A DNA stretch of 64,000 bases. It comes from Cryobacterium sp. M96. GTDB taxonomy: Bacteria; Actinomycetota; Actinomycetes; Actinomycetales; Microbacteriaceae. Positions 1 through 8,685 of the stretch are shown one piece after another. Below the pieces are notes generated by a model, which searched no databases, was not told where the DNA came from, and saw only the letters and a list, made by a program, of their open reading frames with translations. Position numbers and translations under genes: made by a program. The DNA is taken from positions 39,998-103,997 of the forward strand of contig NZ_PJJS01000042.1 in NCBI RefSeq assembly GCF_002929845.1, in the 5' to 3' direction. Position 1 is the first letter of the stretch. Each line of letters starts with the position of its first letter.

Positions 1-1088
1 ACCGCATCCGTACCGCCAAGGCCACGCTCGGCGACCGGGTCGTGGTCCTCGGGCACTTTTACCAGCGCGAGGAGGTGTTGGCGCACGCGGACTTCGTGGG
101 CGACTCCTTCCAGCTGGCGCAGGCCACGAAGAGCCGTCCGGATGCCGAGGCGATCGTCTTCTGCGGAGTGCACTTCATGGCCGAAACCGCCGACTTGCTT
201 TCCACGCCGGAGCAGGCGGTCATACTACCCAACCTCGCCGCCGGCTGCTCGATGGCCGATATGGCCGATATCGACTCCGTCACCGATTGCTGGGAACAGC
301 TGGAGGACCTCTACGGCAGCGAGCAGGGCGTCGACGGCCGCGTGCCCGTGATCCCGGTCACCTACATGAATTCCTCGGCCGCGCTGAAGGCGTTCTGCGG
401 CGAGCACGGCGGCATCGTCTGCACCTCCTCCAACGCCGAGACCGTGCTCGAGTGGGCCTTCGCCCGCGGCAGCCGCGTTCTCTTCTTCCCCGACCAGCAC
501 CTCGGCCGCAACACCGCCAAGGCGATGGGGGTGCCCCTCGAGCGGATGCCGATGTGGAACCCGCGCAAGGCCCTCGGCGGCAACACGGCCGAGGAGCTCG
601 AGGCCGCCCAGGTCGTGCTCTGGCACGGGTTCTGCAGCGTGCATAAGCGCTTCACGGTGGACCAGATCACCGCGGCCCGCCAGTCGCACCCGGACGTGCG
701 CGTGGTCGTGCACCCGGAGTGCCCGATGGGCGTCGTCGACGCCGCCGATTCCTACGGCTCGACCGACTTCATCAAGAAGGCCATCGAGGCAGCCCCGGCC
801 GGGTCCACGTTCGCCATCGGCACCGAGATCAACCTGGTGCAGCGGCTCGCCGCACAGCACCCCGAGCACACCATCTTCTGCCTCGACCCGGTGGTCTGCC
901 CCTGCTCCACCATGTACCGCATCCACTCGGGCTACCTGGCCTGGGTGCTCGAAGCGCTGGTCGGCACCGCGGACCGCGCGCCCGAGGTGCTCAATCGCAT
1001 CCAGGTATCGGGCGAGGTTGCCGGCAACGCCCGCGTCGCCCTCGAACGGATGCTTTCCGCCAAGCCGCCCGTCTCCATCGAGGCCTGA
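1..1088 (+). CDS. nadA: Quinolinate synthase NadA (5' end outside the window)
   Basis: Condenses iminoaspartate with dihydroxyacetone phosphate to quinolinate, the second step of de novo NAD synthesis, in the cytoplasm. The reading frame is open from the first bases, so the gene starts upstream of the window; the GTG at 42 lies inside the conserved LGDRVVVLGHFYQREEV segment and is not the real start. Family landmarks are LGHFYQ, the cysteine in AAGCSMADMAD, the cysteine in VHPECPMGVVD, and the C-terminal PVVCPCSTM motif. These cysteines are the expected ligands of the oxygen-sensitive [4Fe-4S] cluster. About 362 codons are visible; actinobacterial NadA is longer, so I infer that some tens of N-terminal residues are missing. 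The stop is 2 nt before nadB, so the genes form one operon, and a cysteine desulfurase ends that operon. Confidence 0.95.
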   Translation, partial: RIRTAKATLGDRVVVLGHFYQREEVLAHADFVGDSFQLAQATKSRPDAEAIVFCGVHFMAETADLLSTPEQAVILPNLAAGCSMADMADIDSVTDCWEQLEDLYGSEQGVDGRVPVIPVTYMNSSAALKAFCGEHGGIVCTSSNAETVLEWAFARGSRVLFFPDQHLGRNTAKAMGVPLERMPMWNPRKALGGNTAEELEAAQVVLWHGFCSVHKRFTVDQITAARQSHPDVRVVVHPECPMGVVDAADSYGSTDFIKKAIEAAPAGSTFAIGTEINLVQRLAAQHPEHTIFCLDPVVCPCSTMYRIHSGYLAWVLEALVGTADRAPEVLNRIQVSGEVAGNARVALERMLSAKPPVSIEA

Positions 1089-1090
1089 CC

Positions 1091-2731
1091 GTGACCCGCG
1101 TGCTCGTCGTCGGCAGTGGGCTGGCCGGACTCATCGCCGCGGTGCGTGCGACGGATGCCGGCCACCAGGTCACCCTCGTCACGAAAGCGGCCCTGCCCGA
1201 CAGCAACACCCGCTGGGCCCAGGGCGGGATCGCCGCGGCCATGTTCCCCGACGACTCGGTCAAGTCACACGTACAGGACACCCTGCGAGCCGGGGCCGGA
1301 CTCTGCGACCCGGTCGCAGTGCACGTGCTCTGTTCCGAGGGACCGGCTCGGGTGCGGGACCTGATCCGGTTCGGTGTGGACTTCGACCGCGACGAGTCCG
1401 GGGTGACCCGCGGACTGGAGGCTGCCCACTCCCGCTCGCGGGTGCTGCACGCCGGCGGGGACGCCACGGGCGCAGCCATCGAGGCTGCCCTCGTGGCGAC
1501 GGTGCGTGAACGGGCCGCCCGCTCGCTGCGGGGCGTGGGCGCCCGCCTGCGCGTGCAGGAACACACAATGCTGGTTGATCTGACCGTGCAGGACGGTCGC
1601 GTGACCGGGGCTGTCCTCCTCGGGCCCGACGAAGCACTCCGCACGATCCTGGCCGACACGGTGATCCTGGCGACCGGCGGTGCCGGCGAGCTCTTCCCGC
1701 ACACCACGAACCCGGCTCTGGCGACGGGCGACGGCGTGGCCGCCGCGTGGCGCGCGGGGGCATCCGTCGCCGACCTCGAGTTCTACCAGTTCCACCCGAC
1801 CGCACTCGCCGTTCCCGGTACCCCGCTGGTCTCCGAGGCGGTGCGCGGGGAAGGCGCCGTGCTGCGAAATGCGTCGGGCCACCGCTTCATGCTCGACCTG
1901 CACCCCGATGCGGAACTCGCCCCGCGCGACATCGTGGCCAGAGGCATCGCCCGAGAAATGACCAGCCAGGGCGGCGAACCGGTGCGACTGGACGCCACCG
2001 GTCTCGGCCGCGAACTTCTCGAGCGACGCTTCCCGACCATCACCGCGGCCTGCCGTGCTGCCGACCTGGACTGGGCCGTCGAATCGATCCCGGTCGCCCC
2101 GGCGGCGCACTACTGGATGGGCGGGGTGCTCACGGATATCTGGGGCCGCACCAGCCTGCCCGGCCTGTTCGCCGTGGGGGAAGTGGCCCGCACCGGCGCC
2201 CACGGCGCCAACCGGTTGGCCTCCAACTCTCTGCTCGAGGCGGCCGTGTTCGCCGACCGGTCCGTGCGCGCGCTGCGCCTGCCGGTTCGGGTGTCGGCGG
2301 GGGTCTCGGTCGTGACCGGCTCGACCACCGGGGGGTTGCCTGCCGGCGTCGACCGTGACGCGGTACAGCAGCTGATGTGGGAGTGCGCGGGAGTGCTGCG
2401 GAGTGGGGAGAAACTCGCCGAGGCATCCGTCACCCTGGCCGACTGGGCCACCCGCCCGACGGGCCCGGACGAAACCACTGCACCTAATATGCGGGTTCGG
2501 GCATATGAAGACACCAACCTGCTCGACCTGGCGCGGGTCACCGTGGCTTCCGCCCTGGCCCGGGAGGAATCGCGCGGCGCACATCACCGCTCCGACTACC
2601 CCGACGGCCGGCCCGAGTTCGCCCGCACCGTCGCCTGGACCCGCGGCACAGCCCCGGACACAGCCGACGGCATGCGGAGCACCCTGAATCTGGACCACCC
2701 CACTGAGGCCGAGGAGGCCATTGCATGCTGA
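1091..2731 (+). CDS. nadB: L-aspartate oxidase NadB
   Basis: FAD enzyme that oxidises L-aspartate to iminoaspartate, which is passed to NadA. I chose the GTG at 1091, 2 nt after the nadA stop, because it puts the dinucleotide-binding GSGLAG motif at residues 8-13. The protein is 546 residues, normal for the family. Succinate dehydrogenase/fumarate reductase flavoprotein landmarks follow in order: NTRWAQGGIAA near residue 40, FYQFHPTAL near 231, the substrate-site RGEGAVLRN and APRDIVARGI, PAAHYWMGGV, and the FAD-binding GAHGANRLASNSLLEA near 370. The last 7 nt overlap nadC, which implies translational coupling. No defects were seen. Confidence 0.96.
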   Translation: MTRVLVVGSGLAGLIAAVRATDAGHQVTLVTKAALPDSNTRWAQGGIAAAMFPDDSVKSHVQDTLRAGAGLCDPVAVHVLCSEGPARVRDLIRFGVDFDRDESGVTRGLEAAHSRSRVLHAGGDATGAAIEAALVATVRERAARSLRGVGARLRVQEHTMLVDLTVQDGRVTGAVLLGPDEALRTILADTVILATGGAGELFPHTTNPALATGDGVAAAWRAGASVADLEFYQFHPTALAVPGTPLVSEAVRGEGAVLRNASGHRFMLDLHPDAELAPRDIVARGIAREMTSQGGEPVRLDATGLGRELLERRFPTITAACRAADLDWAVESIPVAPAAHYWMGGVLTDIWGRTSLPGLFAVGEVARTGAHGANRLASNSLLEAAVFADRSVRALRLPVRVSAGVSVVTGSTTGGLPAGVDRDAVQQLMWECAGVLRSGEKLAEASVTLADWATRPTGPDETTAPNMRVRAYEDTNLLDLARVTVASALAREESRGAHHRSDYPDGRPEFARTVAWTRGTAPDTADGMRSTLNLDHPTEAEEAIAC

Positions 2732-3585
2732 CCATGAACGCCATCGACACCGTCGTGCGCGCCGCGCTCGAGGAGGACGCCCCCTGGGGTGACCTCACCT
2801 CACAGGTGCTGATCCCCGCCGACGCCGCCGCGACCGCGCAGCTGGTCGCCCGGGAATCCGGCGTCTTCAGCGGTGGTGCCGTGTTCGCGGCGGCCTTCCG
2901 ACTGACCGACGCGCGCATCGTCGTTCGGATGCTCGTGGCCGACGGCACCGTCTTCGACGCCGGTGACACCCTGGCGGAAGTGTCGGGGTCCGCCCGCGGC
3001 ATTCTGCAGGCGGAGCGCATCGGCTTGAACTTCGTGCAGCGCATGAGCGGGATCGCCACACTGACAGCGCTCTACGTGGCCGAGACGGCCGGCACCCGCG
3101 CCCGCATCGTCGACACCCGCAAGACCACCCCGGGCCTGCGTGTGCTGGAACGTGCCGCGGTGCGCGACGGCGGCGGCCACAACCACCGCTTCAGCCTCTC
3201 CGACGCGATCATGGCCAAGGATAACCACCTGGCCGTGCTAACCGCGGGCGGCCTGAACCTCACCGAGGCGCTCCGGCAGGTGCGCGACCGCATCTCCCAC
3301 ACCACGCACCTCGAGGTGGAGGTGGACCGGATCGACCAAATCGAGCTTGTGCTTGCCGCCGGCGTCGACACGATCATGCTCGACAACTTCAGCCCCGACG
3401 ACCTGCGCGAGGGCGTACGCCTCACGGGCGGCCGAGCACGCGTGGAGGCCAGCGGCGGCGTCTCTCTGCTGACCGTGCGCGGCATCGCCGAGACCGGCGT
3501 CGACATCATCTCGGTCGGGGCTATCACGCACAGCGTGCGCTCCCTCGACCTCGGCCTCGACGTCGTCATCCTCACCGAGGGCTGA
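2725..3585 (+). CDS. nadC: Nicotinate-nucleotide pyrophosphorylase (carboxylating) NadC
   Basis: Quinolinate phosphoribosyltransferase. It converts quinolinate and PRPP to nicotinate mononucleotide, joining the de novo route to the common NAD pathway. The protein is 286 residues, the usual size. Visible motifs are LEEDAPWGDLTS at the N-terminus, LNFVQRMSGIATLT, the TRKTTPGLR quinolinate-binding loop near residue 130, HNHRFSLSDAIMAKDNH near 151-168, DTIMLDNFSP, and the phosphate-binding ASGGV and SVGAITHS segments. The ATG at 2725 overlaps the end of nadB by 7 nt; a second in-frame ATG at 2734 is possible. Third gene of the nadABC operon. Confidence 0.96.
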   Translation: MLTMNAIDTVVRAALEEDAPWGDLTSQVLIPADAAATAQLVARESGVFSGGAVFAAAFRLTDARIVVRMLVADGTVFDAGDTLAEVSGSARGILQAERIGLNFVQRMSGIATLTALYVAETAGTRARIVDTRKTTPGLRVLERAAVRDGGGHNHRFSLSDAIMAKDNHLAVLTAGGLNLTEALRQVRDRISHTTHLEVEVDRIDQIELVLAAGVDTIMLDNFSPDDLREGVRLTGGRARVEASGGVSLLTVRGIAETGVDIISVGAITHSVRSLDLGLDVVILTEG

Positions 3586-3596
3586 CCGGTCCGGCC

Positions 3597-4742
3597 ATGA
3601 TCTATCTCGACAACGCCGCGACCACCCCGGTGCGACGGGAAGTTCTCGAGGTGCTCTGGCAGCAGCTCGCGGGCCGGTTCGGCAACCCGTCGAGCCACCA
3701 CCGAGTGGGTGAGGCCGCGGCCGCCGCGCTGGCCGAGGCGCGGGCCATGGTCGCGGGCGTGCTCGGGTGTCGGTCGGCCGACGTTGTGTTCACGACCGGC
3801 GGCACCGAGTCCGACAACCTCGCGATCAAGGGCATCGCCCTGGGCGCTCCACGCGGCCGTCACCTCATCACGACGCCGATCGAGCACGAGGCGGTACTCG
3901 AATCCTGCGACTATCTGCGCCGCCTGCACGGCTTCGAGGTGACGCTCCTGGACCCGGATGCCTCCGGCCGGGTGGATCCGGAACAGCTCCGCGCCGTGAT
4001 CCGCCCGGATACCACCCTCGTCTCGGTGCAATACGCCAACAACGAGGTCGGCACCGTTCAGCGGCTCGCGGAACTGTCAGCCATCGCCCAGGGCGCCCGC
4101 GTGCCGCTCCACACCGACGCCGTGCAGGCGGCCGGCTGGCTTTCGGTCGACGTGGGGGCTCTCGGCGTCGATGCCCTGAGCCTGTCGGGCCACAAACTCG
4201 GCGCACCTCCCGGCATCGGGGTGCTTTTCCTGCGCCGCCGCATCGCGGTCGAACCGGTGCTGCACGGCGGCGGTCAGGAGCGCGGGCGCCGCAGCGGAAC
4301 GGAGAACGTGCCCGGGGCGCTGGCGCTGGCGACCGCACTGCGCCTCGCCGAGGCGGAACGCACGGAGGCAGCGCCCCGCATCACCGCGCTGCGGGATGCC
4401 TTCATCACCACGGTTCTGAGCGGCACACCGTCGGCCCGGCTCACCGGCCACCCGACGGAGCGTCTGCCGGGCACCGCCTCGTTCGTCTTCCCGGGCACGA
4501 GCGGCGAGGCGGTGTTGCTCGAGCTGGAACAGCGCGGCATCGTCTGCTCGAGCGGGTCGGCCTGCGCGGCCGACAGTGACGAACCGTCCCACGTGCTGAC
4601 CGCTCTGGGCATCCCGGCTGAGGTCGCCCAGACCGCCGTGCGGTTCACGCTGGCATCGACGACCACAGCAGCGGATGCGTCTGAAGCGGCCGCATCCGTT
4701 CAGGCCGCCGTGGGCACCGTCCGCAGTCTCGGCCGAGGCTGA
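3597..4742 (+). CDS. Cysteine desulfurase (NifS/IscS type) of the nad operon
   Basis: PLP enzyme that takes sulfur from cysteine for Fe-S cluster assembly. The 381-residue protein shows the class V aminotransferase layout: YLDNAATTP at the start, TGGTESDN, the PLP lysine in LSGHKLGAPPG (about K200), and the sulfur-accepting cysteine in GIVCSSGSACA (about C317). It begins 11 nt after nadC and is the last gene of the nadABC operon. I infer that it provides sulfur for the NadA [4Fe-4S] cluster, as has been proposed for nifS-like genes in other nad operons. It could also serve general Fe-S or tRNA thiolation. No iscU or suf partner is in the window. Confidence 0.9.
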   Translation: MIYLDNAATTPVRREVLEVLWQQLAGRFGNPSSHHRVGEAAAAALAEARAMVAGVLGCRSADVVFTTGGTESDNLAIKGIALGAPRGRHLITTPIEHEAVLESCDYLRRLHGFEVTLLDPDASGRVDPEQLRAVIRPDTTLVSVQYANNEVGTVQRLAELSAIAQGARVPLHTDAVQAAGWLSVDVGALGVDALSLSGHKLGAPPGIGVLFLRRRIAVEPVLHGGGQERGRRSGTENVPGALALATALRLAEAERTEAAPRITALRDAFITTVLSGTPSARLTGHPTERLPGTASFVFPGTSGEAVLLELEQRGIVCSSGSACAADSDEPSHVLTALGIPAEVAQTAVRFTLASTTTAADASEAAASVQAAVGTVRSLGRG

Positions 4743-4753
4743 CCTGCCGGCGC

Positions 4754-4804
4754 TTCAGGCCCGGCTTCGCGCGCGTGACGCGCGCGTGCACGCGCGCGCC
4801 TGAA
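4754..4804. repeat. Nested GC palindrome downstream of the nad operon
   Basis: A 7-bp outer stem (TTCAGGC at 4754-4760, GCCTGAA at 4798-4804) encloses a perfect 20-bp palindrome of alternating CG with a central GTGCAC at 4779-4798. The strictly alternating purine-pyrimidine run covers 4778-4799. It starts 12 nt after the cysteine desulfurase stop, so it may act as a transcription terminator, but no T run follows. The alternating sequence could also adopt Z-DNA or a cruciform. The structure is certain; the function is inference. Confidence 0.55.
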
Positions 4805-5006
4805 ACCGAACTTACTGCGAGTTGTCAGACAATTTCCGAAGGTTTCGTTCCTCGCGGCGAAGATGCCCCCGATCAGCTAATCTGCTGACGGTGACCGACC
4901 CTGGACCGCTGACTGCACGTCCCTCGACGTGCGGCCGTCTGGCCAGCGCCCTAAGGTTATAAGTAAGAGGCGATAAGCCCAAGGTGGGCCGCCAAAAAGG
5001 GACACA
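4805..5006 (+). promoter_or_regulatory. Leader and presumed promoter region of adhE
   Basis: About 200 nt without a gene before adhE. It contains an 11-bp dyad, TTGTC-A-GACAA, at 4822-4832; a short hairpin, GCACGT/ACGTGC, at 4915-4932; and AT-rich sequence near 4950-4970 (AAGGTTATAAGTAAGAG) that stands out from the GC-rich background and could hold a promoter -10 region. A GGGAC ribosome-binding site follows AAAAA just before the ATG at 5007. The dyad would suit a redox or fermentation regulator, but it is not a clear match to a known operator and I do not assign one. Confidence 0.4.
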
Positions 5007-7730
5007 ATGACAATAATCGACAAACCAGTCACCGAGTCACTTGCCACTCAAATTGACTCTCTGGTTAAAGCCGCTCAGGTCGCGCTTCTGGATTACGCGA
5101 ACTTCACGCAGGAACAAATCGACCACATCGTTAAGAAAGCCTCGGTGGCTGCTCTCAGCAAACACGCCGAGCTTGCCGTTCACGCCGTAGCCGAAACCGG
5201 CCGTGGCGTATTCGAAGATAAGGCCGTTAAAAATCTTTTCGCATGCGAACACGTTACGAACTCGATGCAAAACCTTAAGACCGTCGGCGTTATCAGCCGA
5301 GACGACATTACCGGCATTACTGAGATCGCTGAGCCGGTCGGCGTGATTTGCGGTGTGACCCCCGTTACGAACCCCACCTCGACCGCGATCTTCAAGTCGC
5401 TCATCGCACTGAAGACCCGCAACCCGATTGTTTTCGGTTTCCACCCGGGCGCCCAGCAGTCCTCTGTGGCCGCAGCGCGCGTCGTGCGCGACGCCGCCAT
5501 CCTCGCCGGTGCACCGGCAAACTGCATCCAGTGGGTTGAAACGCCGTCCCTCGAGGCCACCAGCCTGCTGATGAACCACCCGGGCGTCGCAACCATCCTC
5601 GCCACCGGTGGCAACGCCATGGTCCGGGCCGCGTACTCCTGCGGCAAGCCCGCCCTCGGCGTCGGAGCGGGCAACGTTCCCGCCTTCATCGAGAAAAGCG
5701 CCAAGCTCAAGCGTGCCATCAACGACGTCGTGCTCTCCAAGTCTTTCGACTACGGCATGATCTGCGCGTCGGAGCAGGCCGTCATCATCGAAGAGCCGCT
5801 CTACGCAGAAGCCATGGCCGAGTTCAAGATCCTGCACACCTACCTGGTCACCCCGGCCGAGAAGCTTCTCCTCGAGGACTACATCTTCGGAGTCCAGGCC
5901 AACTCGACCAACTGTGGCGAGGCCAAGCTCAACGCCGCCGTCGTCGGCAAGTCGCCGGTCTGGATCGCCCAGCAGGCCGGATTCACCATCCCGGCCGACA
6001 CATCGATCATCCTGGTCGAGGTCGCCGGAGTGGGACCGAACGAGCCGATGACCCGCGAAAAGCTGGCACCCGTTCTCGCCGTGCTGCATGCCAAGGACGC
6101 TGAAGAGGGCATTTCGCTCTCCGAGCAGATGGTTGAATTCGACGGCCTCGGCCACTCGGGCTCCATCCACAGCGAAAACCCGGCCATCATCGAAGAGTTC
6201 GGAACCCGCGTCAAGGCGGTCCGGATCATCACCAACGCTCCCAGCTCGCTCGGTGGTATCGGTGACATCTACAACGCGTTCATCCCGTCATTGACACTCG
6301 GCTGTGGCTCGTACGGACACAACTCCGTCTCGAACAACGTCTCCGCGATCAACCTCATCAACGTCAAGCGCATCGGCAGAAGGAACAACAACTTGCAGTG
6401 GTTCAAGGTCCCCGCCAAGACGTACTTCGAGCCGAACGCCATCCGTTACCTGGCGGACATGCGCAACGTCGAACGTGTCACGATCGTGACCGACTCGACC
6501 ATGACCCGCCTCGGTTTCGTCGACAAGATCCTCGACATCCTGAACCGGCGCGAGGGCCGCGTCGCACTGCAGATCATCGACAACGTGCTGCCCGAACCGA
6601 CCGTCTCAGCGGTCGAAAAGGGTGCCGCCGAAATGCGGGCCTTCAAGCCTGACACCATCATCGCCCTCGGCGGCGGCTCGCCGATGGACGCCGCGAAGGT
6701 CATGTGGCTGCTGTACGAACACCCCGAAATCGAATTCTCCGACATGAAGGAAAAGTTCTTCGACGTGCGCAAGCGCGCGTTCAAGTTCCCCGACCTCGGC
6801 GAACTGGCCAAGCTCGTCTGCATCCCCACCACTTCGGGCACCGGTTCGGAAATGACCCCGTTCGCCGTGATCACCGACGAAGTCACCGGAGTCAAGTACC
6901 CGCTCGCGGACTACGCCCTCCTGCCGACCGTCGCGATCATCGACCCCGTGCTCACGGCCATGATGCCGTCGTTCCTGGTTGCTGACTCGGGTTTCGACGC
7001 TCTCACACACGCCACCGAGGCCTACGTGTCCGTCTACGCGAACGACTTCACCGACGGCCTCTGCCTGCACGCGATCAAGCTGATCTTCGAGAACATCGTG
7101 ACCAGCGTCAACGGCACCACCGCCAGCACCGACGGTGAGGTCATCAAGGCCCGCGAGAAGATGCACAACGCCTCGTCGATCGCCGGGATGGCGTTCGGCA
7201 ACGCGTTCCTGGGTATTTGTCACGCGATGGCTCACGTCACCGGCGCGCAGCTCCACCTGATCCACGGCCGGGTCAACGCGACCTACCTGCCGCACGTGAT
7301 CCGTTACAACGGCCTCATCCCCACCAAGCTCACCAGCTGGCCCAAGTACGAGAGCTACATCGCCCCGGAGCGCTTCCAGCAGATCGCGAAGCACCTCGGC
7401 CTCCCGGCGTCGACCCCGGCGGAGGGCGTCGAGTCCTACGCCCTGGCCGTGGAGAAGCTGCGCGACCTGGCCGGCATCAAGCCGTCCTTCCAGGCGCAGG
7501 GTGTGCCGGAAGAGGACTTCATCAGCCGCCTCGACAGCCTGGCCATGGGTGCTTACGGTGACCAGTGCGCACCGGCCAACCCGCGCATGCCGATGCTCGA
7601 CGACATGCACACCATCATGGAGGCCGCGTACTACGGCACCTCTTTCAACGAGGTCCGCGCCGCTCGCGCGGCCGTCGAAGCAGTGGCACCGGCCGAAGAA
7701 AAGAAGTCGGCCCGCAAGGCAGGCAAGTAG
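5007..7730 (+). CDS. adhE: Bifunctional acetaldehyde-CoA/alcohol dehydrogenase AdhE
   Basis: Two-step fermentative enzyme: the N-terminal CoA-acylating aldehyde dehydrogenase reduces acetyl-CoA to acetaldehyde, and the C-terminal iron-dependent alcohol dehydrogenase reduces acetaldehyde to ethanol, using two NADH. The 907-residue length matches full AdhE. The aldehyde domain (about 1-445) has the catalytic cysteine in YGMICASEQ (C253). The alcohol domain shows the NAD-binding GGGSPMDAAK near 554, PTTSGTGSE, and the metal ligands in DALTHATEAY and GICHAMAHVTGAQLHLIHG (from about 735). The first 60 codons are visibly poorer in GC, with an ATA codon at position 3, unlike the rest. A strong hairpin follows the stop. 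It stands alone; its neighbours have no link to fermentation. AdhE of this type is typical of facultative anaerobes, so transfer is possible. Confidence 0.96.
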   Translation: MTIIDKPVTESLATQIDSLVKAAQVALLDYANFTQEQIDHIVKKASVAALSKHAELAVHAVAETGRGVFEDKAVKNLFACEHVTNSMQNLKTVGVISRDDITGITEIAEPVGVICGVTPVTNPTSTAIFKSLIALKTRNPIVFGFHPGAQQSSVAAARVVRDAAILAGAPANCIQWVETPSLEATSLLMNHPGVATILATGGNAMVRAAYSCGKPALGVGAGNVPAFIEKSAKLKRAINDVVLSKSFDYGMICASEQAVIIEEPLYAEAMAEFKILHTYLVTPAEKLLLEDYIFGVQANSTNCGEAKLNAAVVGKSPVWIAQQAGFTIPADTSIILVEVAGVGPNEPMTREKLAPVLAVLHAKDAEEGISLSEQMVEFDGLGHSGSIHSENPAIIEEFGTRVKAVRIITNAPSSLGGIGDIYNAFIPSLTLGCGSYGHNSVSNNVSAINLINVKRIGRRNNNLQWFKVPAKTYFEPNAIRYLADMRNVERVTIVTDSTMTRLGFVDKILDILNRREGRVALQIIDNVLPEPTVSAVEKGAAEMRAFKPDTIIALGGGSPMDAAKVMWLLYEHPEIEFSDMKEKFFDVRKRAFKFPDLGELAKLVCIPTTSGTGSEMTPFAVITDEVTGVKYPLADYALLPTVAIIDPVLTAMMPSFLVADSGFDALTHATEAYVSVYANDFTDGLCLHAIKLIFENIVTSVNGTTASTDGEVIKAREKMHNASSIAGMAFGNAFLGICHAMAHVTGAQLHLIHGRVNATYLPHVIRYNGLIPTKLTSWPKYESYIAPERFQQIAKHLGLPASTPAEGVESYALAVEKLRDLAGIKPSFQAQGVPEEDFISRLDSLAMGAYGDQCAPANPRMPMLDDMHTIMEAAYYGTSFNEVRAARAAVEAVAPAEEKKSARKAGK

Positions 7731-7753
7731 CCGTCACCGCCTGATTGACTGGG

Positions 7754-7787
7754 GAACGGCCCCGCACCTGTTGGTGCGGGGCCGTTC
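7754..7787 (+). terminator. Intrinsic terminator-like hairpin after adhE
   Basis: Perfect 15-bp GC-rich stem (7754-7768 with 7773-7787) and a 4-nt loop, 24 nt after the adhE stop. The following sequence (TCGTGT) is not a T run, as is common in high-GC actinobacteria. The opposing gene ends at 7836, so the hairpin may serve both strands. Confidence 0.7.
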
Positions 7788-7835
7788 TCGTGTACGGCCC
7801 ACCCTGTGGCAGGAGCGAGCCTGGTCACAGTCGGT

Positions 7836-8567
7836 TCAGAGCCAGCGCGCTGCCACGGGGGTCTCCCCCGCATCGGAAGTAACGCCCGATCGGGCACGGC
7901 CGGCGGCCCAGGCGGCCAGGTCGGCGAGCGACCCCGTGACCTGGTCGGCGGCATCCGGATCGCCGTAGCCTGTGTGCGTCGAATCCGTCGCGGTGAGCCG
8001 GCGGCCCGCGTCCCCCCGGGAGGCCCAGGCACCGACGATCTCGCCGAGAAGCCGGTCGAATGCCTCCTCCGGCAGGTCCCGGAAGCCGGCACCGTGGTTG
8101 AGGTCGACGGCGTGGATCCAGAGTTCGCGGGTGCGCATCCAGATCGTGTCCCGCAGCGGCACCATGGCACCCTGCCCGTTCCTGACCGGAACGACCCAGC
8201 GGTCGTCCGCCAGCGCCAGCCAGCGTCGGTCCAGGTCGGCGGCCGAGTCCGCCCAGGATTCACGGACCGCATCGGAACTGAGGATGCTGCCCGCGACGAT
8301 CTCCGCATTCCGCGCCTCCATCGAGGCAAACATCACCGTCTCGGCTCCGGTGTCGGCCCACTGTGCCAGCCGTCCGATCGCACGGGTGTTGGACGCGACG
8401 TGCGCGACGACCTGGCGCCGGGTCCAGCCCGGCAGCAGGGAGTCCCCGTCGAGTTCATCGTCTGTGAGCCCCTGCAGTTCGCGACCGAAGAATTCCGTGC
8501 CCCGCCGGGCGAGGTCCAGCGTCAACCGGCGTGCAGAAAGCTCAAACGGATCGTGGGGTGCGCTCAT
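7836..8567 (-). CDS. Maleylpyruvate isomerase-type mycothiol-dependent (DinB-like) protein
   Basis: A 243-residue member of the MDMPI/DinB four-helix superfamily. The N-terminal signature LPGWTRRQVVAHVASN (residues about 45-60) carries the metal-type histidine, and the TRELWIHAVDLNHGAGF segment around residue 140 supplies two more histidines, as in mycothiol-dependent maleylpyruvate isomerase. The ATG at 8567 is chosen for its AAAGGGG ribosome-binding site; the frame extends 21 codons upstream without support. Maleylpyruvate isomerisation is only one function in this family, and there are no gentisate-pathway genes nearby, so the substrate is unknown. Mycothiol use is consistent with an actinobacterium. 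Confidence 0.8.
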   Translation of the reverse strand: MSAPHDPFELSARRLTLDLARRGTEFFGRELQGLTDDELDGDSLLPGWTRRQVVAHVASNTRAIGRLAQWADTGAETVMFASMEARNAEIVAGSILSSDAVRESWADSAADLDRRWLALADDRWVVPVRNGQGAMVPLRDTIWMRTRELWIHAVDLNHGAGFRDLPEEAFDRLLGEIVGAWASRGDAGRRLTATDSTHTGYGDPDAADQVTGSLADLAAWAAGRARSGVTSDAGETPVAARWL

Positions 8568-8685
8568 GGGGCCCCTTTCTCGAGTCAACGCGTATGGTCC
8601 CCACGCTACCCGGCGACCCACCCTCCCCAACGTTCCCTCGACGATGGTCGAGCCTGTCGAGACCGAGACCGTGACCAGGGACCCC

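Noticed and set aside
42..1088. GTG at 42 as the nadA start
   Set aside because: The conserved NadA sequence continues in frame upstream to the first base of the window, so the gene is cut by the edge.
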